Origin: an uncultured Holophagaceae bacterium
GTDB taxonomy: Bacteria > Acidobacteriota > Holophagae > Holophagales > Holophagaceae
DNA length: 64,000 nt
Assembly (NCBI GenBank): GCA_903863195.1
Contig: CAIPAY010000141.1
Span: 1 to 64,000, forward strand
Direction of reading: 5' to 3'
This document shows, in pieces, positions 26,639-36,077 of the stretch. Made by a program: the position numbers and the translations under genes. The notes under the pieces are model-generated. The model saw nothing but the letters and a program-made list of their open reading frames with translations. It did no database searches and was not told the origin of the DNA. Position 1 is the first letter of the stretch. The number at the start of each line of letters is the position of its first letter.

Positions 26639-28039
26639 ATGGCCTTTTCCGGATCGACTGCCGTGAGCCACCTTCCCTTCCACCTCGTGACCCTGACCCA
26701 TGCGGACTGGGACTCGGCGCGGGCCTGTGCCCGGCGCCTGGGTGACGACGCCCTGCCGGAGCTGCGCCTGGACCTGTTTCCGGACGAGGACCCCGAGGCC
26801 ATGGTGGACGAGCTGAAGCGGCGCTGCCTGGTCACCTGCCGGAGGGTCTCCGAGGGGGGGCGCTGGCCGGACGAGGACGAGTCCGGCCGCCTGGCCCGAC
26901 TTTTCAAGGCCATCAGGGGGCGGCCCGCCTGGATGGACCTGGAGTGGGAGCTGCCCATCCCGCCGGAGATCCAGGCCGCCCGCACCCATGTCCGCCTGCT
27001 GCGGTCAGTCCATGTGGCGCCCGGGGTCTTCGACCTGGAGGAGCGCCTGCGCGACCTGCCGGACGGGGACGCCTACAAGTGGGTGGGCTGGGCGGGCCGC
27101 CTTGGCGACAGCGGCCGCCTCCGCGCGCCCCTGGCCTGGGCCCGGGACCACGGTCTGGTCCTGGCGGCCTTCCTGATGGGTCCCAAGGGGCTGCCCAGCC
27201 GGGCTCTCCAGGCCGCCTGGGGCGGCGCCTTCACCTTCGCGGCCCCGGACGATGGCCCTCCCGCCGCGCCGGGTCAGCTGCCCCTCTCCCTCCTGCGGGA
27301 GTGGCGCTGCGCGCGGCTCCACCCGGGCTACGGCCTCTGCGGGGTGATCGGAGAGCCGGTCCTGCACTCGCGGGGACCCGCCTTCCACAACCCGCGCTTT
27401 CAGCGGGCGCTCAAGGACCTGCTCTACCTGCCCCTGCCCTGCGGCGAGGCGGGCGAGGCGGTGGAGGCTTTGGAGGCTCTCGGTCTGCTGGGCCTGAGCA
27501 TCACGGCGCCACTGAAGCTCACCCTGCCTGCGGCGCTGGGGCTGGAAGGGCCGCTGAACACCCTCTGGAGGCGCGCGCCCGGGGAGCCCTGGCAGGGCGC
27601 CAACACGGACGCTGAGGCCTTCGGAAAGGCCCTCTCGCAGCTGGCGCCCGGACCCGTCCTCGTCCTGGGCTCCGGCGGCGTGGCCCGCACCAGCACGGCC
27701 CTGCTGGAGGCCGCGGGGCGGCCGGTCCTGCAGGTTTCCCGCCAGGCTCCCGCCACCGCGGGGCAGGTGGCCGCCTTCGGTCCGGTGGGCCTCGTGCAGG
27801 CTACCAGCCTCGGCATGTCCCCGGAGGACCCCGCGCCCTTTCCGGAGTTCCTGGAGGCCGCCAGGGCCACCTGCCGGTGGGCCGTGGAGTGGATCTACAA
27901 GGAGGACACCTCCTTCGCCCTCTGGGCCCGGGAGGCGGGCCTGCAGGTGGTGGCCGGCGCCGCCCTCTTCGAGGCCCAGGCCGTGGCCCAGACCCGGCGC
28001 TTCATCACCGACTGCGGCGGCCTGCCCGCCGAGCTCTGA
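26639..28039 (+). CDS. aroDE: Bifunctional type I 3-dehydroquinate dehydratase/shikimate dehydrogenase
   Basis: 466 aa from ATG 26639; N-terminal DHQase-like LRLDLFPDEDP...CLVTCRR; C-terminal GVIGEPVLHSRGPAFHN, GLSITAPLK, VLVLGSGGVART. Confidence 0.88.
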   Translation: MAFSGSTAVSHLPFHLVTLTHADWDSARACARRLGDDALPELRLDLFPDEDPEAMVDELKRRCLVTCRRVSEGGRWPDEDESGRLARLFKAIRGRPAWMDLEWELPIPPEIQAARTHVRLLRSVHVAPGVFDLEERLRDLPDGDAYKWVGWAGRLGDSGRLRAPLAWARDHGLVLAAFLMGPKGLPSRALQAAWGGAFTFAAPDDGPPAAPGQLPLSLLREWRCARLHPGYGLCGVIGEPVLHSRGPAFHNPRFQRALKDLLYLPLPCGEAGEAVEALEALGLLGLSITAPLKLTLPAALGLEGPLNTLWRRAPGEPWQGANTDAEAFGKALSQLAPGPVLVLGSGGVARTSTALLEAAGRPVLQVSRQAPATAGQVAAFGPVGLVQATSLGMSPEDPAPFPEFLEAARATCRWAVEWIYKEDTSFALWAREAGLQVVAGAALFEAQAVAQTRRFITDCGGLPAEL

Positions 28040-28042
28040 CCG

Positions 28043-28100
28043 CCGACAGCTGATAGCTGACAGCCGACAGCTGATAGCTGACAGCCGATAGCTGATAGCT
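28043..28100. repeat. Heptamer-based tandem repeat
   Basis: CCGACAGCTGATAGCTGACAG x2 plus CCGATAGCTGATAGCT; underlying 7-nt unit AGCYGAY. Confidence 0.9.
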
Positions 28101-28107
28101 TTATGCC

Positions 28108-29364
28108 ATGCACCTGCTGCTGGTCGAGGACAAGGACAGTTTCCGCCGCCTGCTGGCGCAGGCGCTGGAAGGGTCGGTCTGGACCGTGCAGGCGGTGGCC
28201 GACCCCCAGGAGGCGCTGCGGGAGCTTCAGGCCCGGCCTTTCCAGGTGCTGGTCACGGACCTGCGCTTGCCGGGCATGAGCGGGCTCGAGCTCATCCGTC
28301 GTGCGCGCCGGCTGCAGCCCGGTCTCCGGGTGGTGCTGATGTCGGCCTTCGGCGAGCCCAGGGACATCGTGGAGGCCATGCGGCTGGGCGCCGACGACTT
28401 CCTGCCCAAGCCCTTCGATCTGGACGTGTTCCTGGCGCTGCTGGATCGGCTCCATGTCCTGGTTGGGGCTCCGCCGCCGGACCCTGCCGAGCTCTGGGTG
28501 GCCCACAGCCCCGCCATGCAGGCTCTGGACGCGGCCCTGGCCCAGGCGGCCGGAACCAAGTTGCCGCTGCTGTTTCGGGGCGAGCGCGGGGCGGGCCGGG
28601 AGCGCTGCGCGCGCCGTCTCCACGTCCTGCGTCACCCCGAGGCGCCCTACCGGAGCCTGTCCGCCGCGACCCTGGGACCGGAGGGGCCCGAGCCGCAGCT
28701 GCTGAGCCTCCTGCGGAGCGGCAGCCTCTACCTGGGCGGACTGGACTTCCTCTCTCCGGAGGCCACGGGGGCCCTGGCCCGTGCCATGGACAGCCCGGCG
28801 GGACAGCAGATCGCCTGGATGGGCGGCATCGATCCCGAGGGCTCCCTGCCGCCGGAGCTGGCGGGACGGCTGGGTTCCCTGGAGCTGCGGGTGCCGCCCC
28901 TGTGCGAGCGCCGGGAGGACCTGCTGACCCTCGCCCGGCTGCTGCTGGAACGGGGCAGCCGCCGGGAGGGCAGGGCCGCCCTCTGGCTGGAGCGCTCCGC
29001 CGAGAAGCAGCTGCTGGACCATCCCTGGCCCGGCAATGTGCGCGAGCTGGAGGCCCTGGTGGAGCAGACGCTGCGCACCAGCGATGGCCACGCACTCCGC
29101 GCCTTTCCTGAGCTTCGGCTCGGCGGTGCCGCGCCGCTCTGCCTCCCCTGGCCGGAGCCAGCTGACCTGGAGACCATGCTGAAGGCCGTGGCCCGGTCCG
29201 CCGAGGGCCAGCTGCTGCAGCGCCAGCTGAACGAGGCCCGAGGCGACCTGCCCCGGGCGGCGGAGGCCCTGGGCCTGACGGTCCGCACCCTGGCCCAGCG
29301 CTTGCGGGACCATGGCATCTCTCTGGAAGATGGAGAAGGTCCTCTTCCCCGAAAGGCGCCATGA
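28108..29364 (+). CDS. Response regulator with degenerate NtrC-like AAA+ domain and Fis-like HTH
   Basis: 418 aa; receiver (VEDKDSFRRLL, VTDLRLPGMSG, KPFD), P-loop degenerate RGERGAGRE, no GAFTGA, DHPWPGNVRELEALVEQ, C-terminal HTH. Confidence 0.85.
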   Translation: MHLLLVEDKDSFRRLLAQALEGSVWTVQAVADPQEALRELQARPFQVLVTDLRLPGMSGLELIRRARRLQPGLRVVLMSAFGEPRDIVEAMRLGADDFLPKPFDLDVFLALLDRLHVLVGAPPPDPAELWVAHSPAMQALDAALAQAAGTKLPLLFRGERGAGRERCARRLHVLRHPEAPYRSLSAATLGPEGPEPQLLSLLRSGSLYLGGLDFLSPEATGALARAMDSPAGQQIAWMGGIDPEGSLPPELAGRLGSLELRVPPLCERREDLLTLARLLLERGSRREGRAALWLERSAEKQLLDHPWPGNVRELEALVEQTLRTSDGHALRAFPELRLGGAAPLCLPWPEPADLETMLKAVARSAEGQLLQRQLNEARGDLPRAAEALGLTVRTLAQRLRDHGISLEDGEGPLPRKAP

Positions 29365-30329
29365 CCCAGCTCCCGCCCATCCTCGTCCCGCCGATGCGCG
29401 ATCCGGACCCGGTGCGGCCGGCGGCCCGGGCCGGACTGGCGGCGCTGCAGGCGGTGGTGGTGGGCAAGGAGACCCAGGTCCGGCGGGCCTTCGCGGCCAT
29501 GCTGGCCGGAGGCCACGTGCTGCTGGAGGACCTGCCCGGCGTGGGCAAGACCACCCTCGCCAAGGGCCTGTCCCGCATCCTGGGCGGCAGCTTCCAGCGG
29601 GTGCAGGGCACCAATGACCTGCTGCCATCGGACCTGCTGGGCGTGCACCTCTGGGATGCCAAGGAGCAGACCTTCCGGTTCCAGCAGGGCCCCGTGTTCT
29701 GCCATGTGCTGCTGCTGGACGAGCTGAACCGCATCGGCCCCAAGACCCAGAGCGCCATGCTCGAGGCCATGGTGGAGGGCCAGGTCACCCTGGACCGCAG
29801 CACCCACCGTCTGCCCGATCCCTTCTTCGTCATCGCCACCCAGAACCCCCTGGACCACGCGGGCACCTTTCCGCTGCCGGAGAGCCAGCTGGACCGCTTC
29901 TCCTGCACGATCCACCTGGGCTATCCCGACCGCGCGGCCGAGCGCCGCATCCTTACGGGCGAGGCCGGCGCCGAGCTGCTGGATTCCCTCGTGCCGGTCC
30001 TGGATCTTGATGGTTGGCGGCAGGCCCGGGCCGCCGTCCGGCAGGTGCGGGTGGCCGAGGCCGTGCTGGACTATGTCGAGCGGATGGTGAGCCAGATCCG
30101 GGCCGGCGGCGGGTTCTGCTCCACCCGGGCCGCCAAGCACTGGCTGGCCCTGGCCCAGGCGGAGGCCTGGCTGGCCGGCCGGGACTTCATCACGCCCGAT
30201 GACCTGCAGGACACCCTCGCGGACACCATGGCCCACCGGGGCAGCCTGGATGACCGCCGCCTCAACCGCAGCGAACGGCGCGAGCAGCTGGCCCGGATGC
30301 TGAAGGACGTGCCCGTGGGATGGGCCTGA
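29361..30329 (+). CDS. MoxR-family AAA+ ATPase
   Basis: 322 aa; GGHVLLEDLPGVGKTTLAKGLSRIL, LLLDELNRIGPKTQSAMLEAMVEGQVT, ATQNPLDHAGTFPLPESQLDRF. Confidence 0.95.
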   Translation: MTQLPPILVPPMRDPDPVRPAARAGLAALQAVVVGKETQVRRAFAAMLAGGHVLLEDLPGVGKTTLAKGLSRILGGSFQRVQGTNDLLPSDLLGVHLWDAKEQTFRFQQGPVFCHVLLLDELNRIGPKTQSAMLEAMVEGQVTLDRSTHRLPDPFFVIATQNPLDHAGTFPLPESQLDRFSCTIHLGYPDRAAERRILTGEAGAELLDSLVPVLDLDGWRQARAAVRQVRVAEAVLDYVERMVSQIRAGGGFCSTRAAKHWLALAQAEAWLAGRDFITPDDLQDTLADTMAHRGSLDDRRLNRSERREQLARMLKDVPVGWA

Positions 30330-31132
30330 TGCTGGAAGAGGCCACGGTCGGCCACCTGCTGCAGCAGGCACGCGAAGCGAGAGGCCTCAGCCGGGAAGCC
30401 CTGGCCCTGGAGCTCAAGCTACCTCTGCGCCACCTGGACGCCATCGAGGGCGATGACTGGTCCTCGCTGCCGCCGGGCCGGGCCCGGCCGCTGGCCCGGC
30501 AACTGGCCGAGCGCCTCGGGGTGGACCTGGAGTCCCACACCGGGGCCTTCCAGGTGGTGCCGGGCGTGCAGGAACTGGAACCTCCGGATCCCCGGCGGGA
30601 GCGGCTCGAGCGGCTGGTGATGGGGGCCCTGACCGGCGCGTCAGTGCTGGTGGTGCTGTGGCTGGTGGTGCCCGGCCCCAGCCTGGGCCGCAAGGCCGCC
30701 AGCAGCCGCCTAGGAACCCTGCCCAAGCTGTCGCTGCCCCCGCCGCCGCCACCTTCGAGTGCACCCTATCCCGTGCTGGGAGAGATGCTGCCCGAGGCCC
30801 CCATCGACGAGCAGGGCATCCTGGTCAGCCTCCGGGTCATGGACGCCTGCGGCGCGCGCATCGAGCCCGAAGGCGGCGCGCCTCAGGCCCGGGCCCTGCA
30901 AGTCTCGGAGCCCTGGCGCCTTCGCGTGAAGGGCTCCTTCAGCCTGGTGCTGGACAACGCGGGCGTGGTGAATGTGGAGGTGGCGGGCCGCCGCATCGCC
31001 CATGGCCAGAGTGTCGGCCAAGCCTGGACGGGCCGCTTCGACGCCGAGGGCCGCTGGCTGCGGCCCGTCGCCCCGGAGCTGCCGGATGAGCCTGCGGTGC
31101 CGGATGATGACGAAGAAGGCGGCGAGTCATGA
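30320..31132 (+). CDS. RodZ-like HTH/transmembrane protein
   Basis: 270 aa; N-terminal HTH (VGHLLQQAREARGLSREALALELKLPLRHLDAIEGDDWSSLP), TM, Pro-rich linker, C-terminal beta domain. Confidence 0.8.
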   Translation: MGLMLEEATVGHLLQQAREARGLSREALALELKLPLRHLDAIEGDDWSSLPPGRARPLARQLAERLGVDLESHTGAFQVVPGVQELEPPDPRRERLERLVMGALTGASVLVVLWLVVPGPSLGRKAASSRLGTLPKLSLPPPPPPSSAPYPVLGEMLPEAPIDEQGILVSLRVMDACGARIEPEGGAPQARALQVSEPWRLRVKGSFSLVLDNAGVVNVEVAGRRIAHGQSVGQAWTGRFDAEGRWLRPVAPELPDEPAVPDDDEEGGES

Positions 31133-32238
31133 CCCTGCATCCGATCGTCCAGCGCTTCCTCCAGGGGTCCCTGCCCGAACCCATGGTCATGGCCCTGGTC
31201 GGGGGCAGCCTCCCACTGCCCACCCTGGACCTGCTACAGGCCCTGGCCCATGCCGGGCTGCAGGAGACCCCCTACCGGCAGCGGGCCCTGGCCTTCTTCG
31301 AGACCATGCCGGAGTCCCTGCTGGCGGGCGCTTTGGCCGAAGCCATCGATCCGCCGGCCCCTTTGCAGCTGGTCCTCTGCCACCGCAAGGAAGCAGCGCT
31401 CCTCGAGACGGTGCTCCTGAACCCGTCCATCACCCCGGCCATCGTCGAAGCTTCCATCCCCAGCCTGCCGGGCTCGGTGCTGGAGATCGTGCTGAACAAC
31501 CAGGTGCTCTGGCTGCAGCAGCCGCGCATCCTCGACCTCCTGGAAGAGCATCCCGAAGGCGAGTACGTCATCAAGCGGCGCATCAATGAGTTCCGCTTCG
31601 AGGTGCTGGGCCTCATCCCAGAGGAGGTCAAGCAGGACCGTCTGGCGATCATCGACGAGGTGGAGGCGGGGCACCTGGATCGCGCCTGGTCGGAGCTGCC
31701 CCTGCCCAAGGCCCCCTCCCCCGAGGAGGCCGAAGCTGAGGTGGAAACCGAGGAAATGGCCGCCGAGCGTCGGCTGCTGGCCCTGCGGCCACCGGTGGAT
31801 CACGAGGGCGTGGAGATCAACCTCACCGTCACCCAGCGCGTGGCGAAGCTGAGCACCAACCAGAAGATCATGCTGGCGATCAAGGGCGGCAAGGAAGAGC
31901 GCACCCTCCTCATCCGCGAGGCGAACCGGCTCATCCAGGTGAACGTCCTGCGCAACGGCCGCATCACCGAAGGCGAGATCGCGCACATCGCCCAGATGCG
32001 CACCATCAACGAGGAGGTGCTCCGCATCATCTCCAACAGCCGCGAGTGGATGAAGAAATACCCCATCACCAAGGCGCTGGTCATGAATCCCCGGACGCCG
32101 CTCCCCGTGGCCCTGACCCACTTCAAGCGGCTCTTCGAGAGCGACCTGAAGCTGCTCATGAAGGATCGCAACGTCCCCGAGCTTCTCCGCCGCGAGGCCA
32201 AGCGCATGGTCGAGATGAAGGCGCAGGGGAAGGGGTAG
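31129..32238 (+). CDS. Conserved hypothetical soluble protein
   Basis: 369 aa, no recognised catalytic motif; helical; overlaps rodZ-like gene by 4 bp. Confidence 0.7.
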   Translation: MTLHPIVQRFLQGSLPEPMVMALVGGSLPLPTLDLLQALAHAGLQETPYRQRALAFFETMPESLLAGALAEAIDPPAPLQLVLCHRKEAALLETVLLNPSITPAIVEASIPSLPGSVLEIVLNNQVLWLQQPRILDLLEEHPEGEYVIKRRINEFRFEVLGLIPEEVKQDRLAIIDEVEAGHLDRAWSELPLPKAPSPEEAEAEVETEEMAAERRLLALRPPVDHEGVEINLTVTQRVAKLSTNQKIMLAIKGGKEERTLLIREANRLIQVNVLRNGRITEGEIAHIAQMRTINEEVLRIISNSREWMKKYPITKALVMNPRTPLPVALTHFKRLFESDLKLLMKDRNVPELLRREAKRMVEMKAQGKG

Positions 32239-32278
32239 CGTCGCCTCCTGCGAGTTCAATCCCAAATCAGTCCTGTCT

Positions 32279-32323
32279 CCACTACCGAACAGGCCCACCG
32301 CTGGTGGGCCTGTTCGGTAGTGG
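32279..32323. terminator. Long perfect hairpin (terminator-like) overlapping the encoded CCA of tRNA-Gly
   Basis: CCACTACCGAACAGGCCCACC-GCT-GGTGGGCCTGTTCGGTAGTGG; 21-bp perfect arms. Confidence 0.7.
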
Positions 32324-32395
32324 AGCGGGCGATCGGGATTGAACCGACGACATTCAGCTTGGGAAGCTGACGTTCTACCACTGAACTACGCCCGC
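32321..32395 (-). tRNA. tRNA-Gly(CCC)
   Basis: Cloverleaf GCGGGCG TA GTTC AGTGGTA GAAC G TCAGC TTCCCAA GCTGA ATGTC GTCGG TTCAATC CCGAT CGCCCGC T CCA; anticodon CCC; CCA encoded. Confidence 0.93.
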
Positions 32396-32445
32396 GGCAG
32401 GGGTCCATCCTAGCGCAAGTGGGACGGCGCTGCCAGAGTCGGCCC

Positions 32446-33173
<728 letters not shown>

Positions 33174-33177
<4 letters not shown>

Positions 33178-35129
33178 GCGGGCAGCGGCTCGGCGCCGCC
33201 GGGAAGCTCGGGTTGCGGGGGCTGACCCAGGTAGGCTTCGACCACCTTCGGGTGGCGCTTGACCTCGTCCGGGGTGCCCTCGGCGATGATCCGGCCGCCG
33301 TCCAGCACCGTCACGGTGTCGCAGAGCTCGCTCACCACGTCCATGTGGTGCTCGATCAGGATGATGGTGATGCCGCGCTGGTGGATGCGCTGGATGAACT
33401 CGATCTGCTGGAGCACGTCCGGGTGGGCCAGCCCGGCGGCGGGCTCGTCCAGGATGAGCAGGTCGGGCTTGCGGGCCAGGGCCCGGGCGATCTCGAGGAA
33501 GCGCTGGGCACCGTAGGTGAGGTCCTTGGCCTTGACGAGGGCCTGCTCCCGGAGCCCGATGAGCTCCAGCAGGGCCAGTGCCTGGGCCTGGGCGGCGCGC
33601 TCCTCGCGGCGGGCGAGGCCCAGCAGCACCATGGGCAGGGGATTCCGGTAGACGCCCTTGAGGGCCACCAGGACATTCTCCAGGGCCGTGAGCTCTCCGA
33701 AGAGCTGCAGGTTCTGGAAGGTGCGGGCCACTCCGGCCTGGGCCACGCTGTAGAGGCTCCCGATGGGCAGGGGCACGCCCCGCAGCTGCATGGTTCCGGC
33801 GGTCGGTGTGTAGAGGCCGGAGATCACGTTGACGACGGTGCTCTTGCCCGAGCCGTTGGGCCCGATGAGCCCGTGGATGGTGCCGGCGCGAACCGTCATG
33901 GTGAGGCCGTCCACGGCCTTCACTCCGCCGAAGTAGCGCTTGAGGTCGTCGAGGACCAGCAGGGCCGAGCCGTCCGCGGGGCGGACCGGCAGCAGGGTGT
34001 CGAGGTCTGCGGGTTCCGGCAGCGGGGCGTGGGGAACCCGGAAGAGCTTGGCCAGGAAGAGGGCCAGGAAGCCCATGATGCCCTCGGGCAGACCCACCAC
34101 CACGGAGAAGAGCATCAGCGCGAAGATGGCCTTGCGCCAGTCCTCGGTGTTCTCCACGAAAAGGCCGCCGACCACAAGGAGGCCCATGGCCACCACGGGG
34201 GCCAGGGCCTGGAAGGGACGAGTGGTCTTCTTAACTAGGCCCTGCACGCCCGCGGCCAGGGCCCCAGCGAAGCCCAGGCCCGAGAAGATCTGGAAGAGCA
34301 GGCGGTTCGACAGCAGGTTGGGCAGGAGCACGATGACGGTGGCCCCCACGAAGGCTCCCCAGAGGCTCTTGCGGCCACCCAGGACCACGCCCAGGAGGAG
34401 GATGATCATCAGGTCGTAGGTGAAACTCTGGGGCTGGAGGTACTGGAAGTTGAAGGCGTAGAGGCCCCCGGCGAGGCCGCCGAGGCTGGAGCCCAGCGCG
34501 AAGGCCGCCACCTTGTGCTTGTAGGTGCCCACACCCATGGCGTCGGTGGCGATGGGGCTGTCCCGCAGGGCCTCGAAGGCCCGGCCCCACTGGGAGGCCA
34601 GCAGGTTCCGCATGAGCATCCAGACCACGGCCAGCAGCACCATGCAGAGCCAGTAGAAGAGGGGCGGTGTCAGCGCGTGGCCGAGGATGGGAGGCCGGGA
34701 CAGGCTGAGGCCCTGGGCGCCGCCCGTGAGGGCTTCGAGCTCGTTCAGGGCGGTGGTGCTGAGGGCGGCGAAGCTGAGGGTGGCCAGGGCGAACTGGGGG
34801 CCCTCCAGGCGCAGGGCGGGCAGGGCCAGCAGGCCACCCAGCACCAGGCCCACCAGGGTGGCGGCCAGCAGCGCGGGCACCATGCCCAGGCCCAGCTTGG
34901 TGACCACGAGGCCTGCGGCGTAGGCGCCCAGGCCCAGGAAGGCCACGTGGGCGAGGTTCACCTGCCCGAGGTAGCCCACGGTGACGTCCAGGCCAATGAG
35001 GAGGATGCCGTAGATGGCCAGCAGCGTGAGCAGGCCCAGGGCGTAGGGATTCACCACCAGCAGCGGGATCGTGGCGAGGAAGGCGAAGACGACGAGCTCG
35101 GCGCCGCGGAGGAGGAGAATTCTTTTCAT
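33174..35129 (-). CDS. Fused branched-chain amino acid ABC transporter permease (LivM) and ATP-binding protein (LivG)
   Basis: 651 aa; N-terminal LivM TM domain (GLDVTVGYLGQVNLAHVAFLGLGAYAAG), C-terminal ABC (GPNGSGKSTVVNVISGLYTPTAG, DEPAAGLAHPD). Confidence 0.92.
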
Positions 35130-35130
35130 C

Positions 35131-36009
35131 TCACACCTTCCTGATGGTGGCTTTGCCGAACACGCCGTTGGGGCGCAGGGCGAGGGCCAGGATCAGCAGG
35201 ATGAGGCCGGGGGCCTCGCGCCAGCCGCTGCCCAGATAGAAGCTCGCGAGGCTCTCCAGGGCGCCCAGGAACATGCCCACCAGCACCACGCCGAAGCCCG
35301 AGTCGAGCCCGGCGACCACGGCCACGGAGAAGGCCTTCAGGATCAGGGCCGAGGCCATGGTCGGACCCACGGTGGTGATGGGGGAGACCAGGATGCCCGC
35401 CAGGGCCGCCACCGAGCCGGACAGGCCGTAGGAGAGCATGACGGTGCGGGTGGAGGAGATGCCCATGAGCTCGGCCGCGTCGCGGTCCGCCGAGACGGCC
35501 TCGAAGGCCTTGCCCAGCAGGGTGCGGCGCTTGAAGAGCTCGATCAGGCCCATGATGGCGAACACGCCCACGGCGACCGAGAGCTCCAGGCGGGTGACGT
35601 CCACGCCCAGGATGTGGATGGGGTCGGCGGAGATCGGCGTGGGGAAGGGGCGGTCGTCCCGGCCCCAGATGTTCTCGGCCGCCGAGAAGAAGAACAGACC
35701 GATGATGATGCTGAGCAGGATCCAGCCTTCGCTCTTCTGCTCCAGGGCCAGCCGCACGCCGGCGCGCTCCACCACCAGGCCCATCAGCGCCCCGAAGAGC
35801 AGCCCGCCGGGCACCATGGCCCAGTAGGGGAACCCCAGGTTGGTGAGGGTGAGGCTGAAGAAGGCGGAGATCATCACCAGCTCGCCCTGGCCGAAGTTGA
35901 TGCTCTTGCTGGTGGCGAAGGTGAGCTGGAAGCCGTAGGCGATGAGGGCGTAGACCAGCCCCATCAGCGCGCCGCTGACGGCCATCTGACCAATGATCTG
36001 TGCATTCAT
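35131..36009 (-). CDS. livH: Branched-chain amino acid ABC transporter permease LivH
   Basis: 292 aa from ATG 36009 (MNAQIIGQMAVSGALMGLVYALIAYGFQLTFATSKSINFGQGELVM). Confidence 0.92.
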   Translation of the reverse strand: MNAQIIGQMAVSGALMGLVYALIAYGFQLTFATSKSINFGQGELVMISAFFSLTLTNLGFPYWAMVPGGLLFGALMGLVVERAGVRLALEQKSEGWILLSIIIGLFFFSAAENIWGRDDRPFPTPISADPIHILGVDVTRLELSVAVGVFAIMGLIELFKRRTLLGKAFEAVSADRDAAELMGISSTRTVMLSYGLSGSVAALAGILVSPITTVGPTMASALILKAFSVAVVAGLDSGFGVVLVGMFLGALESLASFYLGSGWREAPGLILLILALALRPNGVFGKATIRKV

Positions 36010-36041
36010 GGGGGGCCTGCCTGGGTGACGGGCGAAAAAGG

Positions 36042-36063
36042 CCGGGGGGCCGAAGCCCCCCGG
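36042..36063 (-). terminator. UUCG-tetraloop hairpin between livK and livH
   Basis: Minus strand CCGGGGGGC-TTCG-GCCCCCCGG-CCTTTTT. Confidence 0.7.
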
Positions 36064-36077
36064 GTTGGCGGTGAGGC

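Noticed and set aside
28043-28100. CRISPR array
   Set aside because: Contiguous 7/21-nt tandem units with no unique spacers and no cas genes
27895-29628. 577-aa minus-strand ORF including QLSAVGCQLSAVG repeat peptide
   Set aside because: Antisense to the response regulator; the repeat peptide is just the DNA heptamer array read in frame
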